From an uncultured Selenomonadales bacterium (GTDB taxonomy: Bacteria; Bacillota; Negativicutes; Selenomonadales; Selenomonadaceae), in assembly GCA_937915725.1 (NCBI GenBank), contig CALGGV010000251.1:1-19068 (forward strand): a stretch of 19,068 nt of DNA. Reading direction: 5' to 3'. The translations under genes were made by a program, and so were the position numbers. Shown one piece after another: positions 7,765-14,975 of the stretch. The notes under the pieces are model-generated. The model ran no database searches and was not told where the DNA came from. It was given only the letters and a program-made list of their open reading frames with translations. Within the stretch, counting starts at the first letter, position 1; every line of letters starts with the position of its first letter.

Positions 7765-8799
7765 TCATCTCCTATCCAACAAATTTAAAAATCTTTCTAA
7801 TGCCCAAATCATCCATTTTTGGTTGCCCGTCATATTTTCCGTACAATGTGGAATAAATTCACGCCTTGCAGGTCCTTGCCATTTTTCAAACCATTCATTG
7901 ACAGGGCGCGGCATTGGTATTTTGGCAGGTAAATCTTCATTAGGGAAAAGTTTCTTGTAAATTTCACGAATTAAATATTTTGATTCTCCGCTACGTATTC
8001 TTGCGTAATCAATAGGCGTTGCAAGATAAGTTTTTGAATATGGACCAACAAATTTAATTCCGGCACAATCACAAGCATTGTTGTAAGTTCCCAACGCCTC
8101 TTGCCTAAAATATTTATTAATAAAATCGTGCCCATCTATACGCCCATCTTTTTCAAATTCATAAAATGGTTGCAAAGGCAGTTGAGGATTTTTTAAAACT
8201 TTGTACGGCAATACATAAGAATAACGCTCAACAAATTCTCCAAACAACCAATCTTTTGAAAGTAAGCCGTCCATTCCGCCGTAAATAATATCAGCATTTT
8301 CACCAAAAATAAATTTATTAAAGCCGTCAGCCTTAACACGTTTGGCAGCGATATAAATTTGAGTTTCTATTGAATGAATTGGAGCACCTTTGTGCAACAT
8401 TAATTCATCAGCAACTTTTTCAACGTCTTCCCAGCGAATGTCGATAATTTTATGTTTTAATCCGCACTTTTTGGCGTAGTAGGCGGCGCGTTCAGATTCA
8501 TCTAAAACTTTTTTACCGGGAACAAGACAGCGAAAAGTATATGCCGTTGCCCCCTTCGGCATAAAATACGCCAAAATAGCTGAATCAATTCCGCCGCTAA
8601 GTGCAAGGGCGGCTTTATTATCAGCTGTTGATTTTTTTATATCGTTGCTAATAAAATCTATCAATTCATCTGAATTTTTTATCGGCGTCCTTTCAAAAGA
8701 TAAATTAACTAGTTGATGTGGTATTCCAAAATCTTTATCGGCGTCATAAATGTATCTGTACATTAAATAGGAACTCATGCAAAAACTTTTATCTGTCAT
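7765..8799 (-). CDS. Asparagine synthetase C-domain-like ATP pyrophosphatase, no glutaminase domain
   Basis: This is a PP-loop ATPase of the asparagine synthetase C-terminal family. Such enzymes adenylate a carboxylate and transfer nitrogen or another nucleophile. The PP-loop SGGIDS is at 68-73 and GENADIIYGG (166-175) corresponds to the SGEGADELFGGY region. A basic segment ESKYLIREIYKKLFP near the C-terminus matches the family's R/K-rich part. At 344 aa the N-terminal Ntn glutaminase domain (about 200 aa) is missing; the protein begins near the domain junction (MSSYLMYRYIYD). It must therefore take ammonia or an amine from elsewhere or do another ligation. The ATG at 8799 is 3 nt after the upstream stop. 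Tight coupling to a TagD-like gene and to DUF362 suggests one pathway. Confidence 0.85.
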   Translation of the reverse strand: MTDKSFCMSSYLMYRYIYDADKDFGIPHQLVNLSFERTPIKNSDELIDFISNDIKKSTADNKAALALSGGIDSAILAYFMPKGATAYTFRCLVPGKKVLDESERAAYYAKKCGLKHKIIDIRWEDVEKVADELMLHKGAPIHSIETQIYIAAKRVKADGFNKFIFGENADIIYGGMDGLLSKDWLFGEFVERYSYVLPYKVLKNPQLPLQPFYEFEKDGRIDGHDFINKYFRQEALGTYNNACDCAGIKFVGPYSKTYLATPIDYARIRSGESKYLIREIYKKLFPNEDLPAKIPMPRPVNEWFEKWQGPARREFIPHCTENMTGNQKWMIWALERFLNLLDRR

Positions 8800-8802
8800 T
8801 GA

Positions 8803-9219
8803 TTATTCGCCCCTAAGTTTTAAAAGTGTTTGATTAATTAAAGTGGAACTTGTACCTTTGGTGTAAGGAAAATAAACTATCCTTACGCCAACTTGTTTAA
8901 AATTTTTTTCAAGCTCTTGCCAACGTTCAGAATTATACCAATCATCGCCAACAAAAAGTACGTCGAAATGTAATTTTTTCCACATTTCAAATTTATCAAT
9001 ATTTTCTTGAGGAATTGCCGCGTCAACATATTTGATACTGCGAACAATTTCAATTCTTTCTTCAAAAGGAATGACAGATTTTTTATTTTTGTAGGCTACC
9101 AATTCATCAACCGTTACGCCTACAATCAGTTTATCACAGAGCCCTTTGGCATTTTTCAGCAAATTCAAATGCCCAATATGAAACAGATCATAAACTCCCG
9201 TTGTATATCCTATAACCAT
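8803..9219 (-). CDS. Cytidylyltransferase, glycerol-3-phosphate cytidylyltransferase (TagD)-like
   Basis: A 138-aa HxGH-type nucleotidyltransferase, expected to make a CDP-linked compound (CDP-glycerol in TagD) from CTP and a phosphorylated alcohol. GVYDLFHIGHLNLL holds the catalytic HIGH (14-17), RSIKYVD is at 60-66, and VGDDW is at 90-94. The last motif reads YTKGTSST (119-126) where TagD has RTEGIST, so the Arg of that motif is a Tyr here. The substrate may therefore differ from glycerol 3-phosphate. The ATG at 9219 has GGGGG 7 nt upstream. It is a second CTP-transferase right after a fusion protein carrying a similar domain. Confidence 0.88.
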   Translation of the reverse strand: MVIGYTTGVYDLFHIGHLNLLKNAKGLCDKLIVGVTVDELVAYKNKKSVIPFEERIEIVRSIKYVDAAIPQENIDKFEMWKKLHFDVLFVGDDWYNSERWQELEKNFKQVGVRIVYFPYTKGTSSTLINQTLLKLRGE

Positions 9220-9295
9220 AATTAAGCCCCCAATTATAGCTAAACATTTCTAAAAATATTTGCTGACATTTTGAGGACTTAATTATTTGCAAAAT

Positions 9296-10633
9296 TTATC
9301 TTGCTAAAAATTTTTCCATTATACTTGACATTGCGATTGATTCTTTATCAGTAAGTTTAAAGCCGGTATCGTCAATTCCATTAAGACAAGCAACCAAATC
9401 GCTAAGTTCATAACGAAGACCATCATCAAGAAAGACTTCATTGTATTTTTCGACACGTGTTGAATCTTCATAGTGAACTTCAAAATAATTTGTCTTCCAC
9501 CATGGCGGCTCAACAACTATATAACCTTCTGTGCCGGAAATTAAAAGTTTTCCTTCAGATTTTACGCCGAGCCCACAAGTAGCAGTAGCCATTCCGTTTG
9601 GAAATTTAAAAAATGCCTTTGTAAAAATATCAAGCCCGTTGTCAGCATTAATAGTACTAAAATCAACTGAATCAAATTCAGTACCGAAAATTTTCAGTAT
9701 TGGTAACAAAACGTAACTGCCAAGTTCCAAAAAACTCCCGCCGTATTTTGTATCTGTAAGCTCACGATTATTTTTATTTTCTAATTTGGTAAAACAAGCC
9801 TCAACATTGCGAATATTGCCAATTTTTCCGCTACGGGCAACGCCGAGTAATTTTTGAAATCCGGGACAATATGCCGTTTTTATTCCCTCAAAAAGAATTA
9901 GCCTGCCCCCCCAGTTTTTTTGTTCAGCATATTTAAATAATTCTTCTGATTGAGATTTATGCAACACCAAAGGTTTTTCACATAGAACGTGCTTGCCGTG
10001 TTCTAAAGCAGATTTAGCGTATTCATAATGGGTATTATGCGGCGAGGCGATATAAACTAAATCTACAGAATCATAAAATTTATCTAAATTATCGTAAGCA
10101 TTTATATCCCACTTATCCGCAAAAAGTTTGGCACTTTCAAAATGCGGGTTATAAACACTTTGAACATTTACTCCGCTGACAAATTTTGCCTCCGGAATAA
10201 ATCTGTTGGCAATTCTGCCATTACCGATTATTCCAACTCTGTAAACGTGATATTTGGTTTTTCTAAGTGTTGTACTAGAAATATTTTTTGTACGTTCAAG
10301 ATAAACAACTTTGCAATAATCATTTAGATAATCAAATTTGCCTACCCAGTCGGAGCCTATAGCGAAAATATCAACATTGTATCTTTGAACGTCGCTAAAT
10401 TTTTGCCCTACGTATTCTTCAACAATAATTTCATCAGCAAAGCCGGTATTTTTAACATTTTCAATACGAGTAACAAGTGAATCCACTACGCCTAATTTTC
10501 CACGATTTTTATCAAAGCCTTCAGTAGTCACTCCAACTATAAGATAATCGCCCAACGCCTTAGCCCTTTGCAAAAGGCGATAATGCCCTTCATGGAATAA
10601 ATCGAAAGTTCCATAGGTAATGACTTTAACCAA
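9296..10633 (-). CDS. Fusion: cytidylyltransferase domain + Gfo/Idh/MocA oxidoreductase
   Basis: Two enzymes are joined in 445 aa. Residues 1 to about 126 form a TagD-like nucleotidyltransferase with YGTFDLFHEGH (HEGH at 14-17), AIGSDW (91-96) and the complete RTKNISST motif (114-121). Residues from about 131 on form an NAD(P)-dependent oxidoreductase with the Rossmann start VGIIGNGRIA (133-142), the CEKP signature (218-221) and GGSFLELGSYV. The pairing suggests reduction of a phospho-sugar or ketose to an alditol phosphate and its activation as a CDP-alditol, but order and substrate are inference. The frame is open to an ATG at 10651, yet that ATG is immediately followed by AGGAGGTG, a near-perfect Shine-Dalgarno site, 8 nt before the TTG at 10633. 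TTG is the better start. Confidence 0.88.
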   Translation of the reverse strand: MVKVITYGTFDLFHEGHYRLLQRAKALGDYLIVGVTTEGFDKNRGKLGVVDSLVTRIENVKNTGFADEIIVEEYVGQKFSDVQRYNVDIFAIGSDWVGKFDYLNDYCKVVYLERTKNISSTTLRKTKYHVYRVGIIGNGRIANRFIPEAKFVSGVNVQSVYNPHFESAKLFADKWDINAYDNLDKFYDSVDLVYIASPHNTHYEYAKSALEHGKHVLCEKPLVLHKSQSEELFKYAEQKNWGGRLILFEGIKTAYCPGFQKLLGVARSGKIGNIRNVEACFTKLENKNNRELTDTKYGGSFLELGSYVLLPILKIFGTEFDSVDFSTINADNGLDIFTKAFFKFPNGMATATCGLGVKSEGKLLISGTEGYIVVEPPWWKTNYFEVHYEDSTRVEKYNEVFLDDGLRYELSDLVACLNGIDDTGFKLTDKESIAMSSIMEKFLAR

Positions 10634-10675
10634 AATAAAACACCTCCTCATTACAATGATAAATTTTGGATTTAA

Positions 10676-11767
10676 TTAAAAAGCACTGGATTTAAAATAT
10701 TCCTTGTAAGAAATATCGGAGCTCCATTGCATAGAATGTGAATGAGTGTATACCATTTTGTGCCAATCGCCGTAATCAATACTTAAAACTTCATCATAGT
10801 TCACGGGGACAGGCATTTCTATTTTTTCAAAGGGTAAATATGTTAAATTGCGGAAATTTTCGGTTTTATAGTTTCTGTGATCTAAAGTTATGTGCTTAAC
10901 ATATTCGGAATTATAGAAATTTTTAATCATAAAATTATCCAGATAAATTCCTTTTTGCCTGTGAGTATTATTCAAAAATTGTTTTAAAGCATTAGTTTCA
11001 ATAACCAATTTCTGATTGTTAGCTAACGCCTCTTCAATAACGTTTGGAGCAACGGCAGCCGCCATTAAGATTTTTTTAGCTTGAAATAGTGCCGCTTGTT
11101 GATTATTTGCAAAAGGCGGCGAAGGATCCAAAGGAAAAATATCAATCCAAATTCCTTGATGACAGGTTTTGCGATTGGGAAATTCTAATATTAATGTGCG
11201 ACTGTCTCTAATTTTTAAAATTGGAAAGAAAGGCCACCACCCGTTATAGCGTTTTTTTTCTTCAATCGTAATCATAGGCAAATCAACTTCAGCGGGATTA
11301 GAAACTTTATCGCCTTCATAGCGATAATTATACCAAAGATCCAAATAGTACGGCTCTTTAATTTCAGTTGCGGCAATTTGTTTAAATTTTTCATAATCCG
11401 AGCGGAGCATTCCTAAATCAACATCATCATCCCACGGGATAAAACCTTTATGACGCGCCGCGCCAAGTAAAGTTCCGCCATAGGCAAACCACGGCAAATT
11501 GTGTTTTTTACAAATACGCGCAAATTCATTTATCAAGCCAATTTGTACATTCCACAATTTTTTTCTGTGTGAATTGACTAGAAAACCGTCGCGCATTTCG
11601 TCTTCATTAATATTTTCTACAAATTCTTCTTCATTGGTTGCCGTTGAAATTTCCAATTTTTTATTAAGAACTTGTTGCAAAAGTTGGTTATTTTGTTCCA
11701 ATAAATCGTTTTGTTTTTGAAGTAATTTATTTTGCTGATTTAAATCCTCACGAGGATTTTTTGCCAT
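10676..11767 (-). CDS. LicD family phosphotransferase with N-terminal coiled coil
   Basis: LicD proteins move a phosphorylated small group (phosphocholine in the founding member, and ribitol phosphate in the related fukutin-type enzymes) from a CDP-activated donor to a glycan. The nucleotidyltransferase-fold signature YGGTLLGAARHKGFIPWDDD is at 96-115, continuing into DVD, which gives the acidic metal-binding residues. Residues 8-36 are very rich in Gln, Asn and Leu in heptad spacing (NKLLQKQNDLLEQNNQLLQQ), a probable coiled coil for self-association or partner binding. The decayed GT2 gene just upstream starts with a similar Q/N-rich stretch. The ATG at 11767 has AGGAGG 8 nt upstream, within the remains of that gene. 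With two CTP-transferase domains downstream it is the likely transferase of the pathway. Confidence 0.92.
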   Translation of the reverse strand: MAKNPREDLNQQNKLLQKQNDLLEQNNQLLQQVLNKKLEISTATNEEEFVENINEDEMRDGFLVNSHRKKLWNVQIGLINEFARICKKHNLPWFAYGGTLLGAARHKGFIPWDDDVDLGMLRSDYEKFKQIAATEIKEPYYLDLWYNYRYEGDKVSNPAEVDLPMITIEEKKRYNGWWPFFPILKIRDSRTLILEFPNRKTCHQGIWIDIFPLDPSPPFANNQQAALFQAKKILMAAAVAPNVIEEALANNQKLVIETNALKQFLNNTHRQKGIYLDNFMIKNFYNSEYVKHITLDHRNYKTENFRNLTYLPFEKIEMPVPVNYDEVLSIDYGDWHKMVYTHSHSMQWSSDISYKEYFKSSAF

Positions 11768-12917
11768 CTTTTAAACCTCCTGTGTCATTTTTTAATTGAT
11801 AAAAATTCATCATCCTCTGCCACGTAATATTATAGGCATTGAACCAATATTTTACTATTAAAGAATTTTCTCCAAAAAAATCTTTCAAAATTCTGTCTAA
11901 AATTTCGTCTACGCTGTTATTTATATTTTCGTTTTTGTAGAAAGGGCGTACAAAATCCCTAAAAAGTGCCTCGCAAAAAAACATTATGCAATTTTCAATT
12001 ACCTTAGGATTATTACGCAATGTTGGAATAGAATTTTTAACTTCTTGCATTGCGGGCAATATAAAGAACATAGTTTTTATTGTTTTTTCAAATTTTTCAA
12101 GCGAAGGTGAACGTGACAGAGATTTTTTGATGTGAACGCTGAATATAAACGGAATCTTTAAGTATGAAATAATGTTTGGAATGACACAATATAAATAGAG
12201 TAAAAATACCATCTTCAATCATAATATCCATAAAATTAATTTTAACCACGGCATAAACCAAACTCTATTTGACGTGGCATAATGTTTTGTGAGACGTAAT
12301 GCAATATTTCTTCCAAAAATCCTTCACTTCTATTATCGGCATTCAAAGTTAATTTGGAAATTTCAATAGGCTTATCGTCATTTTGAAAAGTTTTATAGTA
12401 TCCTAAAGTGTGAACAACTTCAGCATTATTTTTTCAGCGGCATTATAAAGTCTTTCAAGAGCATAAGGTAAAATTGCATCATCACTATCAATAAACATTA
12501 TGTATTTGCCACGAGCTTTTTCTAAGCCCGCATTGCGTATTAACCCCGGACCCAAATTTTTATTGGAATTTAAAATACTAATTTTATTATTTTTGCCGAA
12601 AAGTTCCATACAAATTTTCAAAGAATTATCTGCGGAGGCGTCGTTTACCAAAATAATTTCAAAATCTTGAAAAGTTTGTTGCAAAATACTTTTAATGCAA
12701 AGTCTAATATAATTTTCAATATTGTATATTGGTACAATTACATATATTGTAGGAGCTTTATCAGATTCTAGAATGGATTTTAAAACTTCAAGTTCAAGAT
12801 TTTTTTCATCTGTAAGTTGCAAATTAGGAGTTGCCGTATGTGATGAAAATCTTGTTGCATTATTTGATTTTGCTGTTGGATTAATTTAGAGGTTTCTTCA
12901 CGTAAATTACTGCCCAT
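11748..12917 (-). pseudogene. Decayed family 2 glycosyltransferase
   Basis: A GT2 gene of about 390 codons is broken by at least five frameshifts, while its neighbours are intact. ATG 12917 (GGAGGA just before it) opens MGSNLREETSKLIQQQNQ in one frame. The frame changes near 12840 into the GT-A start YVIVPIYNIENYI, EIILVNDASADNS and YIMFIDSDDA. A run of six A at 12429-12434 (minus strand) then shifts to NNAEVVHTLGYYKTF. A shift near 12304-12316 gives RLTKHYATSNRVWFMPWLKL, one near 12225-12245 gives MIEDGIFTLFILCHSKHYF, and a second A6 run (12123-12128) leads to SLSRSPSLEKFEKTIK down to the stop at 11748. Four shifts act as 1-nt losses and one as a gain. The acceptor part before MIEDG also looks shortened. 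Function is surely lost as it stands. Confidence 0.85.
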
Positions 12918-12931
12918 TTTCCTCCATTTAA

Positions 12932-14587
12932 TTAAGCGTTGACAACTGCGCCGGTTGAGGCTGAAGTGGTAAGTTTTGCGTAACGTGCAAGATAACCGGT
13001 TTTAATTTTTGGCTCCGGTTTTACCCACGCTGCGCGACGTTTTGCAAGTTCATCATCTGAAATTTCAAGTTCAAGTTTTCTGTTAGGAATATCAATAGAA
13101 ATAATATCGCCGTCGTGAATTAAAGCGATAGGTCCACCTTCCATAGCCTCCGGTGAAATGTGACCTATGCACGCGCCTTGACTTGCGCCGCTGAATCTGC
13201 CGTCGGTAATAAGTCCAACTTTTAAACCTGCGCCGGTAATTGCGGCAGTCGGATTTAACATTTCCTGCATACCTGGACCGCCTTTTGGTCCTTCGTAGCG
13301 AATAACTACAACATCGCCGTTATGAATTTCGCCTGCCATAATTGCATTAATTGCCGTTTCTTCGCTGTCAAAACATTTTGCCTTGCCTTTGTAAACGAGC
13401 ATATCTTCACTAACTGCAGAGGCTTTAACAACCGCGCAATCGGGGCAAATATTCCCGTGCAAAATTGCAATTCCGCCTGTTGGTCTGTAAGGATTTTCAA
13501 CCGTGCGAATTACATCGGCGCGTTCAATTTCTGCGCCTTCGATTCTTTCGCCCAATGTGCCGTCAACTGTCAAGGCGTCAAGGTGTAACAGATTTTTCTT
13601 TGAAAGTTCATGCATAACCGCCGTAATTCCGCCCGCCTCTTCTAAATCTTGCATATGGTGGAAACCGGCGGGGCTTAATTTTGTAATGTAAGGAGTTCGC
13701 GCAGAAATTTTATCAAAAAGTTCAGCGGGGATTTTAATTCCGCACTCATTGGCAATAGCTGTTAAATGCAAAACTGTATTTGAAGAGCCGCCAATTCCCA
13801 TATCAACTGTAATTGCATTTTCAAACGCCTTCAAAGTTAAAATATCACGCGGGCAAATATTTTTTTCAATTAAATTCATTAAAACTTTTGCGGCGCGTTT
13901 AGCCAAAATAAATCTTGCGCCGTTATACGCGGCAGGAATTGTGCCATTTCCGGGCAGAGCCATTCCCAACGCCTCACTAAGACAATTCATCGTATTTGCC
14001 GTGAAAAGTCCCGCGCAACTTCCGCAACCCGGGCAAGCTTTACTTTCCAATTCTGTCATTTCTTCAGCAGTCATTTGCCCTGCCGCAAATTTTCCAGCCG
14101 CCTCAAATGCTTGACTTACAGAAATATCTTTGCCGTGAAAACGCCCCGCCAACATTGGACCGCCGCTAACAATTACTGCGGGAATATTCAAACGCGCCGC
14201 TGCCATTAACATTCCAGGTACAACTTTATCGCAATTTGGAATTAAAATTAAACCGTCAAAACCGCTTGCCATTGTTACAGCCTCGATTGAATCTGCAATA
14301 AGTTCACGGCTTGCTAATGAATATTTCATTCCTGTATGTCCCATTGCAATACCGTCACAAACACCAATAGCCGGAAATTCAATAGGAGTACCGCCCGCCG
14401 CTGCAACGCCCAACTTTGCCGCTTCAGTTATCGCCCTTAAGTGCATATGTCCGGGAATAATTTCATTGAAAGAATTGCAAACGCCGATTAACGGTTTTTT
14501 AAGTTCCTCTGGTCCAAATCCATTTGCATTAAATAAAGAACGGTGGGCGCAACGTGTAGCACCTTTTTTTACAATATCACTTCTCAT
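12932..14587 (-). CDS. ilvD: Dihydroxy-acid dehydratase
   Basis: IlvD dehydrates 2,3-dihydroxy-isovalerate and its methyl homolog to the 2-keto acids in valine, leucine and isoleucine synthesis. The 551 aa are full length. Fe-S ligand cysteines are in GVCNSFNE (C37), PNCDK (C119) and CPGCGSCAG (C191); the Lys of CDK is the residue that becomes carbamylated in this family. GRFSGAS near the C-terminus is the catalytic Ser region. The ATG at 14587 has GGAGGG 7 nt upstream. No other ilv or leu gene and no T-box leader is visible. It heads the long minus-strand series, so readthrough into the glycan genes is possible, though those genes look functionally unrelated. Confidence 0.97.
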   Translation of the reverse strand: MRSDIVKKGATRCAHRSLFNANGFGPEELKKPLIGVCNSFNEIIPGHMHLRAITEAAKLGVAAAGGTPIEFPAIGVCDGIAMGHTGMKYSLASRELIADSIEAVTMASGFDGLILIPNCDKVVPGMLMAAARLNIPAVIVSGGPMLAGRFHGKDISVSQAFEAAGKFAAGQMTAEEMTELESKACPGCGSCAGLFTANTMNCLSEALGMALPGNGTIPAAYNGARFILAKRAAKVLMNLIEKNICPRDILTLKAFENAITVDMGIGGSSNTVLHLTAIANECGIKIPAELFDKISARTPYITKLSPAGFHHMQDLEEAGGITAVMHELSKKNLLHLDALTVDGTLGERIEGAEIERADVIRTVENPYRPTGGIAILHGNICPDCAVVKASAVSEDMLVYKGKAKCFDSEETAINAIMAGEIHNGDVVVIRYEGPKGGPGMQEMLNPTAAITGAGLKVGLITDGRFSGASQGACIGHISPEAMEGGPIALIHDGDIISIDIPNRKLELEISDDELAKRRAAWVKPEPKIKTGYLARYAKLTTSASTGAVVNA

Positions 14588-14628
14588 TTATTTACCCTCC
14601 AAATTTTCAATTTAATTTAAACCAAAAA

Positions 14629-14657
14629 ATTTTAACGCATTTTTTTTATATAAGCAA
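14629..14657 (-). promoter_or_regulatory. Probable ilvD promoter
   Basis: On the minus strand TTGCTT (14657-14652) and TAAAAT (14634-14629) are separated by exactly 17 nt, leaving about 40 nt to the ilvD ATG. The spacer includes a run of eight A. The -35 box is one to two bases off consensus. Confidence 0.5.
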
Positions 14658-14669
14658 GCTAAAAACTTT

Positions 14670-14698
14670 TTGTCTTATTTAATTTCGGCAAACATAAT
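14670..14698 (+). promoter_or_regulatory. Orphan promoter without a following gene
   Basis: TTGTCT (14670-14675) and CATAAT (14693-14698) are 17 nt apart. The bases just downstream are identical to those after the cupin promoter 248 bp further on, up to and including the AAGGA Shine-Dalgarno site, but no start codon follows. Transcription would reach the terminator at 14794. Confidence 0.5.
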
Positions 14699-14776
14699 AT
14701 TTCAAATTTTTTAAGGAATTTTTTACCAAGTTTTTAAAAATTAACAAGCCGGCATTTCTTTCTTTGAAATAATCAC

Positions 14777-14819
14777 AAGCAAAAACGAAGTGCGGCGCGC
14801 GTCTTGTGCGCCTTTTTTT
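14777..14819 (+). repeat. Dispersed intergenic repeat, copy with full terminator
   Basis: CAAGCAAAAACGAAGTGCGG, then the hairpin and T-run. This is the cleanest copy of the element also seen at 790-827, 868-994 and (reversed) 3458-3495. Confidence 0.75.
14794..14819 (+). terminator. Rho-independent terminator
   Basis: The stem GGCGCGC/GTGCGCC has seven pairs (one G-T) with loop GTCTT, followed by seven T (14813-14819). It is on the plus strand upstream of the cupin promoter, where no gene ends. It would end the orphan transcript and shield the cupin gene from upstream readthrough. Confidence 0.8.
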
Positions 14820-14875
14820 AATCTTCCATTTGTAAACAAATTTTAGGGATTCTAAAAAAAATTTAGGATAAAAAA

Positions 14876-14910
14876 TTCAGCAAAATTTAACTTTTTCGAC
14901 GGCGGCTGAA
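14876..14910. promoter_or_regulatory. Inverted repeat just upstream of the cupin -35 box
   Basis: TTCAGC (14876-14881) and GCTGAA (14905-14910) are exact inverted partners 23 nt apart, ending 7 nt before the -35 box. This could be an operator; the wide spacing keeps confidence low. Confidence 0.2.
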
Positions 14911-14917
14911 AAATTTT

Positions 14918-14946
14918 TTGACTGAATTAATTTCATTGTGTATAAT
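14918..14946 (+). promoter_or_regulatory. Promoter of the cupin gene
   Basis: TTGACT (14918-14923), a 17-nt spacer ending in TTGTG, and a perfect TATAAT (14941-14946). A start near 14953 would give a leader of about 23 nt with AAGGAG 9 nt before the ATG. Confidence 0.85.
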
Positions 14947-14975
14947 ATTTCAAATTTTTTAAGGAGAGTTTTAAA

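Larger units (their letters stand above)
14705..14819 (+). ncRNA. Candidate small RNA of about 115 nt
   Basis: A transcript from the orphan promoter would start near 14705 and end in the strong terminator at 14794-14819. It contains no ATG and no convincing small ORF. A small stem ATTTC/GAAAT at about 14754-14770 precedes the terminator stem. This could be a real small RNA or simply the debris of a duplicated promoter with a terminator repeat after it. I do not recognise a known RNA family. Confidence 0.3.
14694..14965 (+). repeat. 24-bp direct repeat, two copies (14694-14717 and 14942-14965)
   Basis: Both copies run from within the -10 box through TTTCAAATTTTTTAAGGA without a mismatch. The second copy is the working leader of the cupin gene. 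The first has lost, or never had, a start codon. The sequence is AT-rich, yet 24 exact bases, each placed 17 nt after a -35 box, point to duplication rather than chance. Confidence 0.75.
14588..14975. other. Divergent control region between ilvD and the cupin gene
   Basis: These 388 bp hold three promoter-like sites, one terminator, a 24-bp direct repeat and a possible operator, each listed separately. No protein-coding gene is seen. A further palindrome ATTTGT/ACAAAT lies at about 14828-14841. Confidence 0.7.

Noticed and set aside
9220..9295. TATAAT on the minus strand (9238-9233) as a promoter for the TagD-like gene
   Set aside because: It is only about 14 nt from the ATG, overlaps the ribosome-binding region, and no -35 box is found at 16-18 nt.
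12403..12822. A short, complete GT2 protein starting at a TTG (12822)
   Set aside because: There is no ribosome-binding site before that TTG, and the frame breaks at an A-run in the middle of the catalytic domain while homologous sequence continues in other frames.
13322..14114. Several plus-strand open frames of 60-120 codons opposite ilvD
   Set aside because: They are antisense shadows of a full-length conserved gene and have low-complexity, non-homologous translations.
14588..14640. T-box or other amino-acid leader before ilvD
   Set aside because: The leader is only about 35-40 nt from the likely start of transcription and shows no T-box sequence or terminator stem.
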